Part shown: piece by piece, positions 17,673 through 27,408 of the stretch
Layout of the letters: each line of letters starts with the position of its first letter
How positions within the stretch are numbered: position 1 is the stretch's first letter
From: an endosymbiont of Galathealinum brachiosum
Lineage (GTDB): Bacteria; Pseudomonadota; Gammaproteobacteria; SZUA-229
Length of the DNA stretch: 64,000 nucleotides
Direction: 5' to 3'
NCBI GenBank assembly: GCA_003349885.1
Contig: QFXC01000013.1
Span: forward strand, 496,001 to 560,000
The notes under the pieces: model-generated
Seen by the model: only the letters and a program-made list of their open reading frames with translations
Told to the model about the DNA's origin: nothing
Databases searched by the model: none
Program-made: the position numbers and the translations under genes

Positions 17673-17697
17673 ATTCCCGAATACCTCTATCGGGAAT
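17673..17697. repeat. Short inverted repeat ATTCCCGA/TCGGGAAT
   Basis: Eight-base arms separated by nine bases, followed by CCAGCG. It is similar to dispersed CATTCCCG...CGGGAATCC repeats. It lies between tRNA-Gln and ispE and may help terminate ispE transcripts. Confidence 0.45.
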
Positions 17698-17756
17698 CCA
17701 GCGACTTTGAATACGTTATAAACTTTCAAAGCTTCAAATCAATCACACCAAAATGA

Positions 17757-18650
17757 TTAATTTTCTTTCTGGTCATTTTCAACTGCCGCAAGTTTAACTT
17801 GAAGCGGTGACCTATTCAAACCTTTAGCAACAAAAGCTGCCCAGTAATCTGGCAGTTTTGCTAACACATCCTGTGCGGCTTCTTTATTTCCAAATGTGGC
17901 GAATACACAGGCTCCGGTTCCGGTTAACCTGGCATTTGAATATTTTCTGAGAAACTGGATGACTTCAGCTATTTCAGGATACTGTTCAGCCACTACAGGC
18001 TCAAACACATTTCCTAACTCATCAAATACACGCTCTTCATTTGCAGTGCCGATTTGAAGGTCGCATATTCTGATGGCTGGACAGTCTCGTGTCAATTGCG
18101 AATTGTTAAATAATTCAGATGTTGATACATGAACTTCTGGATGAACAACTAAATACCAGGCTTCTTCAGGTGAAATCTCTTCAACTTTTTCACCTACTCC
18201 CTGAGCAAATGCCGCATGACCATGTATAAACACGGGCACATCCGCCCCCAGACTCAAACCAATTTCAGCCAATGCTTCGAGATTTAACTCTGTACCCCAC
18301 ATGTGATTTAAAACCATCAATGTTGTTGCTGCATCAGAACTACCACCGCCCACACCACCACCCATGGGTAATATTTTTTGTAAATATATGTCTGCGCCTT
18401 TATCTGTTCCGGTTGCTATTTGTAACGCTTTTGCCGCTTTTACCACCAGATCATCTTCAGCTTTAATACCTTCATTATCTGTTTTACGCATGATTTTGCC
18501 ATCATCACGAACGACCAGGCGTAATCGATCTGCAACATCTAAAAACTGAAAAACAGTTTGAAGATTATGATACCCATCATCTCGCTGACCGGTAATTTGC
18601 AAAAACAGATTTAATTTAGCCGGTGCCGGCCAAAATTGATAACTGGACAT
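17757..18650 (-). CDS. ispE: 4-diphosphocytidyl-2-C-methyl-D-erythritol kinase
   Basis: A 297-residue GHMP kinase of the non-mevalonate isoprenoid pathway. The PAKLNLFL substrate block is at residues 10-17, and the ATP-binding GGGVGGGSSDAAT loop is near residue 95. The C-terminal RLTGTGACVFA block is also typical. The start codon overlaps the lolB stop (position 18650 is shared), so the two are translationally coupled in a lolB-ispE-tRNA-Gln-prs order. Confidence 0.97.
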   Translation of the reverse strand: MSSYQFWPAPAKLNLFLQITGQRDDGYHNLQTVFQFLDVADRLRLVVRDDGKIMRKTDNEGIKAEDDLVVKAAKALQIATGTDKGADIYLQKILPMGGGVGGGSSDAATTLMVLNHMWGTELNLEALAEIGLSLGADVPVFIHGHAAFAQGVGEKVEEISPEEAWYLVVHPEVHVSTSELFNNSQLTRDCPAIRICDLQIGTANEERVFDELGNVFEPVVAEQYPEIAEVIQFLRKYSNARLTGTGACVFATFGNKEAAQDVLAKLPDYWAAFVAKGLNRSPLQVKLAAVENDQKEN

Positions 18651-19270
18651 TATTTAACTTCTGTTCCCTTTATCCACTGCCTGACAAGCAAACGCACATC
18701 CACTTCCTCATCACCCAGTCGATTTATAAATAACTTGGATAAAAATATATTTCCCGCCTTGTCTTTATAACGCCTGAACTCTATACGCCAGCCATCCTGT
18801 AACATGACACGGGGCAACCCCATTTCACTCCACTCACTTATTTCATAACCACCTGCTGGTGAAGGTATCCCTTTCACCCAGTACTGCAAACCACTTACAG
18901 GTAGTGGCCAACCATTAAGTCGCTTAATTAATTCATCCGCATTGGTATCAAAATATTCATCACCTGATGAAGTTTTTATAGTCACTCCGTTTTTGCGGCC
19001 ATTAATTATAGTCGTACCAGCCCCCATTGGTGCGCGCAAACCAATATCGTAATCAGTTTCATTATGCTGCGCCCAACCATAATCGAGCTGCCCACCCTCA
19101 TACTCAGTTTGCACAGAGAGACGACCTTTTATCGTCCAGCTTTGTAACAGGTTCTGATTTTTCTGATAAAGCTGCCAGTTAACAACATCTTCTAATGAGT
19201 CATCTTTTAACTCAGGCGTAGCACAGGCAACAAGCCATATAAGCAGTGGCATTAAGTATAGAAGTTTCAT
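18650..19270 (-). CDS. lolB: Outer membrane lipoprotein localisation protein LolB
   Basis: A 206-residue lipoprotein: the signal peptide ends LVAC with lipid-modified C16. The mature domain has the WTIKGRLSVQ strand and the WVKGIPSP loop typical of LolB. LolB accepts lipoproteins from LolA and inserts them into the outer membrane. Its position upstream of ispE and downstream of the TPR lipoprotein is the conserved gammaproteobacterial order. Confidence 0.93.
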   Translation of the reverse strand: MKLLYLMPLLIWLVACATPELKDDSLEDVVNWQLYQKNQNLLQSWTIKGRLSVQTEYEGGQLDYGWAQHNETDYDIGLRAPMGAGTTIINGRKNGVTIKTSSGDEYFDTNADELIKRLNGWPLPVSGLQYWVKGIPSPAGGYEISEWSEMGLPRVMLQDGWRIEFRRYKDKAGNIFLSKLFINRLGDEEVDVRLLVRQWIKGTEVK

Positions 19271-19441
19271 AAATTTTGATAATTAATCCGGTGTTATTTT
19301 CGGCTCGAAGCCATTTTCAAAGCCGCATATTATCTACTGTGTTTCTTACAGATAATACACCGCTTTTAATTTACACCTATTAGCCTGTGCGGAAATTAAA
19401 AAACATACAACCCGAACAAAAAACCATTTAACAACTAATAG

Positions 19442-21250
19442 TTATTTTTTAAAGCGTTGCATTGTAGCCTTGAGCAAGGCCTGATTACCACTAAGTTCTG
19501 TACCCTTTTTCCAGATATTTTGAGCTTTTACTGTTTCGCCACTCATCCATAAAGCCTCCCCCAGATGCGCCGCTATTTCTGCATCCTGCAAATTCTCAAA
19601 TGCTTTGCTAAGCCATTTAATAGACTCTTCATATTGACCTAAACGAAAATACACCCAACCCAAACTATCCAGAATAGCAGGATCATCAGGTAATAACTGC
19701 GCCGCTTTTAAAATATATTCACGCGCCTCATTTAAACGCGTCGTGCGATCTGCAAGCGTATAACCCAATGCATTTAAAGCACTGGCATTTTCCGGCTCAT
19801 GCATAATAACCATTTTCAAATCTGATTCGGTTACATCCAGCATATCCAGTTTTTCAGCTGTTAATGCACGCGCATAAAGTAGATCTGTATTTTCAGGCGA
19901 TATCGCTAATGCCGTGTTATACAATGAATAAGCTTCTCTATTCCGACTAACCAAACGTAATACTTCGCCCTTGGCCAGATAAACCTGAATACGAGTATTA
20001 TCCGTTTGATCTTGTCGATTTAACGATTCCAGCTTTAATAATGCGGCTTCAGTATCACCCGCTTTTGCCAGTAAACCCGCAGCACGAATTCTTGCATCCA
20101 GCCAGTATTCACCGCTCAGCACACGCTCATAATTAGCAATAGCGGCCATGATTTCGCCATCATTTTGCTGAATTCGACCCAGATAATAATGCGCCTGTTG
20201 ATTGTGATAACCTTTATCGAGTAATTCCTGTAAATATTTTTTTGCCTGTTCATTATTATCTGTTTCAATTGATAACAAACCCAGGCTCAATAAAACATTT
20301 TCATCATCAGGCATCGATTTCTGTAATATTTCAAAATGAGACAACGCTTTATCAAAAAGCTTCATCTGTACCAGCATACGACCATATTGAAGTCGTAAAC
20401 GTGTATCATCAGGTTTCTTTTCAACAACCGTCGCAATAGATTCTATTGCTAACGTCTGATTACCCATGCCCGCATGAATCTGCGCCTGAATTAAATAAGC
20501 GTCAGCCAGCTCCGGATCAATTTCAATTAACTGATTCACATGGGTCAGTGCAGTTTCATACTCGCCCAGATTCGCTTCGAACCTGGCAAGTAACAGGAGA
20601 ATAAAAGGCGTTTTTGGGTGTTTTTTATCAAGGCGTTGAACCACCTGCTTTGCAAACGAAGGTGTAGCTTCCTTACTCAAAACATGTGTAACGTGTGTGA
20701 TCGTTTTTTTATTTAAACCATCACCATTGAGGAACATCTTTTCAAATGCCTCAACCGTTGGCCCTAGAAGCTCCAAATGAAGAAAGGAGATAACTCGAAT
20801 ACGATCAATGGTTTTATCATCAGGAAGCTTAAGCGCTATCCAGCGATCTGTTAGTTCTATTGCCTGATCATATTTTTTTGCATATAGAGCTATATAAGCT
20901 GCTCTAGTAATTACATCTGGATCATCGCTGAGGTTCGCCGCTTCAGCATAAAAGCCAATCGACTGCTCCATTTTTCCTCGTACTCCAGCAAATTCACCCG
21001 CCAGAAGATTAAAGAGCAATTTACCATCCATTACAGGGGGCTCTTTCTCAGGCACAGACTTTATGGAAGAACCGGCAATATCATCACCTTTAACAAACTC
21101 CCTGTTATTTTCCTGAGGATCACCCTGAATTTTATCAGGCACAGATTCATCCTGATGACCTTTTACAGACGCTGTATTACAGCCTGCTAGCCCTGCAGCA
21201 AGCAAAGGAGTAAACAATAATAAACGTATTTTTTGCGACAGCCGCTTCAT
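19442..21250 (-). CDS. TPR-repeat lipoprotein (PA4667-like)
   Basis: A 602-residue protein with a lipoprotein signal peptide (LAGC, near residue 24) and about a dozen tetratricopeptide repeats from residue 75 to the end, for example the A-x-x-x-L-G-Y-x-L-A block near residue 490 and DSLGWVYFRLGQYEES near 525. Such proteins are scaffolds. The homologue next to lolB and opposite hemA is common in gammaproteobacteria, but its role is not well defined; an envelope location is supported by the lipobox. Confidence 0.85.
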   Translation of the reverse strand: MKRLSQKIRLLLFTPLLAAGLAGCNTASVKGHQDESVPDKIQGDPQENNREFVKGDDIAGSSIKSVPEKEPPVMDGKLLFNLLAGEFAGVRGKMEQSIGFYAEAANLSDDPDVITRAAYIALYAKKYDQAIELTDRWIALKLPDDKTIDRIRVISFLHLELLGPTVEAFEKMFLNGDGLNKKTITHVTHVLSKEATPSFAKQVVQRLDKKHPKTPFILLLLARFEANLGEYETALTHVNQLIEIDPELADAYLIQAQIHAGMGNQTLAIESIATVVEKKPDDTRLRLQYGRMLVQMKLFDKALSHFEILQKSMPDDENVLLSLGLLSIETDNNEQAKKYLQELLDKGYHNQQAHYYLGRIQQNDGEIMAAIANYERVLSGEYWLDARIRAAGLLAKAGDTEAALLKLESLNRQDQTDNTRIQVYLAKGEVLRLVSRNREAYSLYNTALAISPENTDLLYARALTAEKLDMLDVTESDLKMVIMHEPENASALNALGYTLADRTTRLNEAREYILKAAQLLPDDPAILDSLGWVYFRLGQYEESIKWLSKAFENLQDAEIAAHLGEALWMSGETVKAQNIWKKGTELSGNQALLKATMQRFKK

Positions 21251-21569
21251 ATACTAATAACCAACCTCATAGTTTGACGGCTAAACAGATCCTTCTAGAT
21301 TTAAGGATTTCTCATACTTAATAATAACCCAAATAATCAATTTTGCCCGATTCTTGATTATCAGATGGGGATACACGTGATGAAGTTCAATCATTAATAG
21401 ATAAAATACAAAAGACACAGGTCTATATCAATACATCTACAAAGATAGCTCACTGAAACCTTGTAATATCGTCGTCATTGCCTCAAAATTAAGAGTTTCA
21501 TTAACCGGACTCTCAAAGGGCGCTAGATAGCGGTATTGGCTATACGGCCCTGCCACCATTTTTCACAGT
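21251..21569. other. Divergent promoter region, TPR lipoprotein / hemA
   Basis: About 320 bp between divergently transcribed genes. It contains an inverted repeat ATAATCAA/TTGATTAT (21333-21340, 21354-21361) that could be an operator. No gene is seen in it. Confidence 0.45.
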
Positions 21570-22877
21570 ATGTCGATAATTACACTTGGCTTAAATCATA
21601 AGACCGCTCCGGTAGATATTCGCGAGCGTCTGGCATTCTCGCCAGAAAGTCTTGCGCCTGCTGTAAAAGCATTATCCACACTGGGGAACATCAAAGAAGC
21701 GGCTATTCTGTCTACCTGTAACCGTACAGAATTATATTGCGCCACTGAAAATGATGATGAACTCAATCAACAGGCAATAGAACAAATCGTTGAATGGCTT
21801 GGTCAGTTTCACGGCCTGGATCGCACCGACTTTAATGAACACCTCTACACCCATAAACATATTGACTCGATACGCCATGCACTAAAAGTAGCCTGCGGGC
21901 TTGACTCACTTGTATTAGGCGAGCCGCAGATACTAGGGCAAATGAAACAGGCTTATGCCCAGGCAAATGAACAGGGCACAATGGGGAGCCTGCTGGGTAA
22001 ATTATTCCAGCATGCTTTTTCCGTTGCCAAACAGGTTCGAACCGATACCGCTATTGGCTCCAGCCCTGTATCCGTCGCTTTTGCTGCGGTGAGCCTGTCA
22101 AAACAGATTTTTGGTGACCTGAACGAGCACACAGCTCTGATGATTGGTGCCGGTGAAACCATTGAACTGGCCGCCAGACATTTAACAGGCAGCAATATTA
22201 AACACATGATTATTGCTAACCGTAGTGTGGATAAAGGCCAGGCCTTAGCTGATCAGTTTGGTGCTGAAGCCATTGCCCTGCCACAAATTCCTGATTATTT
22301 ACATAAAGCTGATATCGTTATTTCATCCACCGCCAGTCCTCTACCAATCTTAGGTAAAGGCGCAGTAGAGAAAGCTCTGAAAAAACGCAAACACAAACCT
22401 ATGTTTATGTGTGACATTGCGGTACCCAGAGATGTAGAAGCAGAAGTTAACGACCTTGATGATGTATTTTTATATACCGTTGATGACCTGCATGAAATCA
22501 TTCAGGAAAACATCGAGTCTAGAGAGGAAGCGGCCGAGCAGGCTCGTGAAATCATTGAAAACCAGATAGAAGATTTTCTAAACTGGGAACGAGCACTGGA
22601 TTCAGTTGAGGTCATCAGAGACATTCGCGAAAGCGCAATGAGCATTTCTGATGAAATACTACAAAAAGCTCAGGCACAATTAGCACAGGGAAAATCAGCA
22701 GAAGATGCACTGGCATTTTTAGCCCGAACATTAACCAATAAATTATTACACCAGCCTAGCGCAACTTTACGCCAGACAGGTGAAAATAGTCGCCATGATT
22801 TACTCGATTTTGCACGACAGTTATTTTTAAATACCGACACAAACAAAAAAAACAAACCTCCCAAAAAACCAAAGTAA
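21570..22877 (+). CDS. hemA: Glutamyl-tRNA reductase
   Basis: A 435-residue enzyme for the first committed step of tetrapyrrole synthesis, reducing Glu-tRNA to glutamate-1-semialdehyde. The catalytic C50 is in STCNRTELY, the LGEPQILGQMK block is at about 115-125, the NADPH-binding GAGET is near 190, and a C-terminal dimerisation helix ends in a lysine-rich tail. It heads hemA-prfA-prmC, the standard order. prfA follows after 22 bp. Confidence 0.97.
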   Translation: MSIITLGLNHKTAPVDIRERLAFSPESLAPAVKALSTLGNIKEAAILSTCNRTELYCATENDDELNQQAIEQIVEWLGQFHGLDRTDFNEHLYTHKHIDSIRHALKVACGLDSLVLGEPQILGQMKQAYAQANEQGTMGSLLGKLFQHAFSVAKQVRTDTAIGSSPVSVAFAAVSLSKQIFGDLNEHTALMIGAGETIELAARHLTGSNIKHMIIANRSVDKGQALADQFGAEAIALPQIPDYLHKADIVISSTASPLPILGKGAVEKALKKRKHKPMFMCDIAVPRDVEAEVNDLDDVFLYTVDDLHEIIQENIESREEAAEQAREIIENQIEDFLNWERALDSVEVIRDIRESAMSISDEILQKAQAQLAQGKSAEDALAFLARTLTNKLLHQPSATLRQTGENSRHDLLDFARQLFLNTDTNKKNKPPKKPK

Positions 22878-22899
22878 TTACTAAATAAAAAGAAACCTT

Positions 22900-23985
22900 A
22901 TGAAAGACTCAATTCGTCAAAAACTTGAAACACTATGTGAACGTCAGGAAGAGGTTGGTTTATTACTGGGAGAGTCAGAGGTTATTTCTAACCAGAACAA
23001 ATTTCGTGAATTATCGATGGAGTATTCACAACTGGAACCAATTGTTAAAACATTTAACGAATTCCAGACGGCAGAAGAAGACGTAGTCGCTGCTAATGAA
23101 ATGCTCAAGGAAGATGATGCTGAAATGCGCGAGATGGCCGTGGAAGAGAAAAAGGATGCAACTGGTCGCATAGAAAACCTGGAACTTGATTTACAAAAAC
23201 TACTGTTGCCGAAAGACCCTCATGACAACAGCAATATTTATCTTGAAGTAAGAGCAGGAACTGGCGGTGACGAAGCGGCTATTTTTGCCGGTGACCTGTT
23301 TAGAATGTATAGCCGTTTTGCAGAAACCCAACGCTGGCAAGTTGAAGTCATGAGCGAAAATCATGGTGAACATGGTGGTTACAAAGAAGTTATTGCTCGC
23401 GTTGTTGGTCAGGGCGCTTACTCTAAATTAAAATTTGAGTCAGGTGCTCACCGGGTACAACGTGTTCCTGAAACAGAATCACAGGGCCGTGTACACACAT
23501 CAGCAGCAACCGTTGCAATTATTCCAGAACCGGATGCTCTGGAAGAAATCACTATTAGCATGTCTGATTTACGAATTGATACTTATCGTGCATCAGGGGC
23601 CGGTGGACAGCACGTTAATAAAACTGACTCGGCTGTTCGACTCACACATATTCCAACCGGTGTTGTTGTTGAATGTCAGGATGAGCGCTCACAACATAAA
23701 AACAAAGCACGTGCATTATCTTTACTGCAGGCCCGACTAGTTAGTGCAGAAGAAGAAAAGCAGGCGGCTGAGCAGGCTGAAACACGTAAATCACTTGTCG
23801 GCAGTGGTGATCGATCTGAACGAATTCGTACTTACAACTATCCACAGGGCCGAGTAACCGATCACCGTATTAATCTTACGTTATACAAACTGGATGAATT
23901 TATGCAAGGCGGGCTGGAATGCATAATTTCACCGCTGATAAATGAATATCAGGCAGAGCAGTTAGCAGCGCTTTCAGACCAGTAA
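22900..23985 (+). CDS. prfA: Peptide chain release factor 1
   Basis: A 361-residue class I release factor reading UAA and UAG. The GGQ loop ([15 protein letters not shown]) is near residue 230, and the codon-recognition tripeptide occurs in [10 protein letters not shown], where PET stands in place of E. coli PAT; the PxT pattern is kept. The N-terminal coiled domain is full length. PrmC, encoded next, methylates the GGQ glutamine. Confidence 0.97.
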   Translation: MKDSIRQKLETLCERQEEVGLLLGESEVISNQNKFRELSMEYSQLEPIVKTFNEFQTAEEDVVAANEMLKEDDAEMREMAVEEKKDATGRIENLELDLQKLLLPKDPHDNSNIYLEVRAGTGGDEAAIFAGDLFRMYSRFAETQRWQVEVMSENHGEHGGYKEVIARVVGQGAYSKLKFESGAHRVQRVPETESQGRVHTSAATVAIIPEPDALEEITISMSDLRIDTYRASGAGGQHVNKTDSAVRLTHIPTGVVVECQDERSQHKNKARALSLLQARLVSAEEEKQAAEQAETRKSLVGSGDRSERIRTYNYPQGRVTDHRINLTLYKLDEFMQGGLECIISPLINEYQAEQLAALSDQ

Positions 23986-24046
23986 ATATCTACTCCGTCT
24001 ACCCTGAAAAATATAACCAGATTTTTTCATTATAGCCGAGCACTAA

Positions 24047-24898
24047 TTGCAAATTATCGAACACTTAATCGCCGCAACAAAACAGCTTGAAAAAACAAGT
24101 GATTCACCCCGCCTTGATGCGGAAGTTTTACTTGCTCATAGTCTAAATAAAAATCGTACCTGGTTAATTACCTGGTCAGATCGTGAGCTCACCGAGCCAG
24201 AAATTCTGAACTTCGAAAAACGTTTAACAAGACGTGAAAAGGGTGAACCTGTTGCCCACATTACCGGCTCTAGAGAGTTCTGGTCTCTCGATTTACAGGT
24301 CAGTAAAGACACCCTCATCCCACGCCCCGAAACCGAGTTAATAATTGAGAAAATTCTCGAACAATATGCTCAATCATCTGATATTAAAGTTCTGGACCTT
24401 GGCACAGGTAGTGGCGCTATTGCACTGGCGCTTGCCTCAGAAAGACCCGGCTGGGAAATTACCGCGACGGATAAATCAGCCGCTGCACTCGAAATAGCTA
24501 ATAGAAATGCACAGCAACTGAATTTAAACAATATAAATTTCATACATGGAAACTGGTTTGAACCCTTTGAAAACCCGTCATCTGAGAATCTGCTGTTCGA
24601 TATCATCGCCAGCAATCCACCTTATATACCTGATCAGGATCCTCACCTTTCACAGGGAGACGTTCGTTTTGAACCCATGTCCGCACTGGCATCAGGTAAG
24701 GATGGTCTGAATGATATTCGCCAGATTTGCCAGCTGGCATCAAAACACCTGAAACCCGGCGCTATGCTAATAATTGAGCACGGATTTGACCAAAAGGAGG
24801 AATTACACAATATATTTATGCATTCAGGCTATAAAAATATCAGCCAATATACAGATCTGACTAAAAACCCGAGACTCACATCAGGAATAAACCTATAA
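24047..24898 (+). CDS. prmC: Release factor glutamine methyltransferase
   Basis: A 283-residue SAM-dependent enzyme. SAM-binding DLGTGSGAIALALA is near residue 118, the NPPY catalytic motif is in ASNPPYIPDQD near residue 190, and the PRPETE block is near 92. It methylates the GGQ glutamine of RF1 and RF2. Translation must start at TTG 24047, because an in-frame TAA precedes it immediately and no ATG fits; the weak start may keep levels low. It is the third gene of the hemA operon. Confidence 0.95.
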   Translation: MQIIEHLIAATKQLEKTSDSPRLDAEVLLAHSLNKNRTWLITWSDRELTEPEILNFEKRLTRREKGEPVAHITGSREFWSLDLQVSKDTLIPRPETELIIEKILEQYAQSSDIKVLDLGTGSGAIALALASERPGWEITATDKSAAALEIANRNAQQLNLNNINFIHGNWFEPFENPSSENLLFDIIASNPPYIPDQDPHLSQGDVRFEPMSALASGKDGLNDIRQICQLASKHLKPGAMLIIEHGFDQKEELHNIFMHSGYKNISQYTDLTKNPRLTSGINL

Positions 24899-25008
24899 AT
24901 ATCAATAATATAAACAAAAACAACTTGCTTTATCTGTTTTATACAGACAAACAGCCGTTAGATAAAAAATACTTGTAAAATAACCATACTTCCTCTAACT
25001 TATTAGTT

Positions 25009-25413
25009 ATGAGCGAAGCAGAAGAGCTAATTAAAAGGCGTGAACTTCGGTTCTGCCACCTTCATCCAGATCCAAATCAGGCCCGCAGTGCATTGCTGCT
25101 CCTGTCAGATGCAGCCGGTGTGGTTGATATCACTCTCGCCGATGAGCTTTGCCTGTATATATCCTATGATGTACGCCACCTGACTCTTGATGCCATTGAG
25201 AGCGTTTTAACACGTCTGGGTTATCATCTTGATAATCGATTGCTTACCCGTATGAAACGAGCGCTTTATAGTTACTCTGAAGAAACTCAACGAGCTAATC
25301 TGGGTGTTTCTGACAATACCGACAATACAACGCAGGTATTCGTAAAACGTTATACCAGCAACTACCATGGTTGCCGTGATAAGCGCCCTGATCACTGGCG
25401 TAAATACCTCTAA
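25009..25413 (+). CDS. Conserved hypothetical protein beside moeB
   Basis: A 134-residue cytosolic protein. Residues 30-85 alternate strand-helix-strand (ALLLLSDAAGVVDITLADELCLYISYDV, given here in outline; then DAIESVLTRLGY), which is the pattern of a ferredoxin-like or HMA-like domain, but it lacks the CxxC metal motif. The rest is charged. The following adenylyltransferase gene starts 64 bp after the stop. I do not recognise a named family; the position suggests a partner of the MoeB/JAMM pair. Confidence 0.6.
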   Translation: MSEAEELIKRRELRFCHLHPDPNQARSALLLLSDAAGVVDITLADELCLYISYDVRHLTLDAIESVLTRLGYHLDNRLLTRMKRALYSYSEETQRANLGVSDNTDNTTQVFVKRYTSNYHGCRDKRPDHWRKYL

Positions 25414-25477
25414 CTACTCAGCTCCTGGTGGTATGGGTTTAGGTGACAGAGCGCCAAACCTGTTATCATCACCACCC

Positions 25478-26224
25478 ATGAATGACGAGCAACTCCTTCG
25501 CTATAGCCGACAAATATTATTACCCGGCTTTGATGAAAATAAACAACAGAATTTACTCGATGCCCACGTTTTAATTATGGGACTGGGCGGACTGGGTTCT
25601 CCCGTTGCCATGTATCTGGCTGCAGCGGGTATAGGTAAATTAACACTGGTCGACTTTGATCATGTAGAGCTGTCTAATTTACAGCGACAAATCATTCACA
25701 CTACCAGTAACCTCAAACAACCCAAAGTAGACTCAGCTGCTACGACAATCAAGAATCTCAATCCTCAGGTTGAAACAAACTGTATAAATCAGCAGTTAAT
25801 TCAAAGCGAACTGGAACAACTGTTAGAAAACACAGACCTGCTAATTGATGCAACAGATAATTTCACCAGTCGTTTTATGATAAACCGCGCCTGTTATAAT
25901 ACCCGCACACCACTGGTGTCCGGAGCCGCTATTCGCATGGAAGGCCAGGTGAGTGTATTTAATTTTCAAAACCCGGAAAGTCCCTGTTACCGATGCCTGT
26001 ATGATGAAGAGGGTGAAGAAGACACCAGTTGCAGTGAAAATGGTGTGATGGCACCCATGGTGGGAATTATTGGCTCTATTCAGGCCATGGAAGCCATTAA
26101 AATTTTAACAAGCTATGGTGAAACATTAACCGGTAAACTTTTAATTGCCGACGCGATGTTTCAGGAGTGGCGTTTAATGAAATTTAAAAAAGCCCCTGAC
26201 TGTCCTGTATGCGGACAGAAATAA
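25478..26224 (+). CDS. E1-like adenylyltransferase, MoeB/ThiF/HesA family
   Basis: A 248-residue protein starting MNDEQLLRYSRQILLPGFD, the classical MoeB/ThiF start; I chose ATG 25478 over an upstream frame extension for this reason. The nucleotide loop GLGGLGSP, the RQI block and DATDNFTSR are present. Zinc cysteines are CYRC and CPVC near residues 172 and 243, and the CSENGVMAP crossover loop is intact. Such enzymes adenylate the C-terminal glycine of a ubiquitin-like sulfur carrier (MoaD or ThiS). No carrier gene is next to it; a JAMM peptidase gene follows. Confidence 0.92.
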   Translation: MNDEQLLRYSRQILLPGFDENKQQNLLDAHVLIMGLGGLGSPVAMYLAAAGIGKLTLVDFDHVELSNLQRQIIHTTSNLKQPKVDSAATTIKNLNPQVETNCINQQLIQSELEQLLENTDLLIDATDNFTSRFMINRACYNTRTPLVSGAAIRMEGQVSVFNFQNPESPCYRCLYDEEGEEDTSCSENGVMAPMVGIIGSIQAMEAIKILTSYGETLTGKLLIADAMFQEWRLMKFKKAPDCPVCGQK

Positions 26225-26255
26225 ACCTAATAATTTAGTATAAAAACAACAATCA

Positions 26256-26666
26256 ATGACACAAATAATAAGCATTCCCCGAACACTGGCAAACCGATTA
26301 CTTACACTGGCACAGTTAACACCTGACACTGAAGTATGCGGTTTAATTTCGAACAACACAGAAGATAAATATCAGGTTTACCCTGTTAATAACATTGCGA
26401 ACAATGCTCACAGTATTTTTGAAATGGATCCACAACAACAGATAAATGCTTTCAAACTAATAAGAGAAAAGCAGCAGACATTATTTGCGATTTATCACAG
26501 TCATCCGGATAGCGACGCAACTCCTTCAGCAAAAGACCTGCATGATGCAGCTTACAAAGATACTCTAAATATTATTATTTCACTTAGTACGGAAGGTGTA
26601 TTAGATATGCGGGCTTATTTTTATCAACAGGATAAAATTGAAGCGGTAGATCTGATCATTGAATAA
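26256..26666 (+). CDS. M67 family JAMM metallopeptidase
   Basis: A 136-residue Mov34/MPN+ protein. The JAMM zinc site is complete: E26, H81 and H83 in HSHP, S91 and D94 (HxHx7SxxD). Bacterial stand-alone JAMM proteins such as M. tuberculosis Mec remove extensions from ubiquitin-like sulfur carriers. The gene is 31 bp after the E1-like gene and probably in one operon with it, so a carrier-processing role is likely; the carrier must lie elsewhere. Confidence 0.9.
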   Translation: MTQIISIPRTLANRLLTLAQLTPDTEVCGLISNNTEDKYQVYPVNNIANNAHSIFEMDPQQQINAFKLIREKQQTLFAIYHSHPDSDATPSAKDLHDAAYKDTLNIIISLSTEGVLDMRAYFYQQDKIEAVDLIIE

Positions 26667-26672
26667 TTCTAG

Positions 26673-26721
26673 AAAGATATTGCTATAGAAACAGTAAGAA
26701 TGCGTCTACAGCAATATCTTT
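26673..26721. terminator. Bidirectional terminator-like hairpin
   Basis: Perfect 12-base arms AAAGATATTGCT (26673-26684) and AGCAATATCTTT (26710-26721) between two convergent genes. Confidence 0.65.
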
Positions 26722-26726
26722 AATTT

Positions 26727-27233
26727 CTACAAACGATAAAGAACATTAAACTGTAATGAGTTCACCTCATCACGAGCAACAAACTCCAGTCTTGTATCTA
26801 TTTTTTTACTAATCGCATAACTTAGACCAGCACCTAACATAAAACCACTATCATCACCCAGATCCAGACCTAAACGAGCCAACCATCCGAACTGGCCACT
26901 CATCGCACCATCAATAACATAGGTACCCCAGATACCATTACTATCAGCTCCCGAAAATCCATAATCCATATAACCAAACTCTACAGAGCTATCCACACCG
27001 TCCATCAGTTTAAGCTGGGTAAGATCATATGCTCCAAAAAACTGGAATCCAACTTCATCATCAGCCGGCCCACTCACTGAATTTAATGAAATACCCGCAC
27101 CTATTGAAAATTTACCTTTATCTAATAATGGACCTTTTTTAGTCGAACCGTTATCAGCAAACACAGGCGTTATAAGGCTTACAGAGAGTAAAAGAGCCGT
27201 TAATAGCGTAAAGATTTTATTAATATGATGCAT
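26727..27233 (-). CDS. Outer membrane beta-barrel protein
   Basis: I start at the ATG at 27233 (168 residues), which is preceded by AAAGGT and gives a standard signal peptide ending VFA. The mature chain consists of alternating strands (FSIGAGISL, GFQFFGAYDL, FGYMDYGF, MLGAGLSYA) and ends YRL. It looks like a small eight-stranded barrel of OmpA/OmpW-like size. No enzymatic or transport function can be read. It is monocistronic and convergent with the JAMM gene. Confidence 0.65.
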   Translation of the reverse strand: MHHINKIFTLLTALLLSVSLITPVFADNGSTKKGPLLDKGKFSIGAGISLNSVSGPADDEVGFQFFGAYDLTQLKLMDGVDSSVEFGYMDYGFSGADSNGIWGTYVIDGAMSGQFGWLARLGLDLGDDSGFMLGAGLSYAISKKIDTRLEFVARDEVNSLQFNVLYRL

Positions 27234-27408
27234 TATTGAGACCTTTATCATTGAACTTATTGTAATTCTGAGGCATCTTAAACACTGTGTTACTAACGAT
27301 CAAGGCGAACATTTACAGACTTTGATACAATCGACACGATAGACACTCTATATTTAGACTACACTTATATTTATATAACATTTCACAACAACTAATTTAC
27401 TGATTTAT

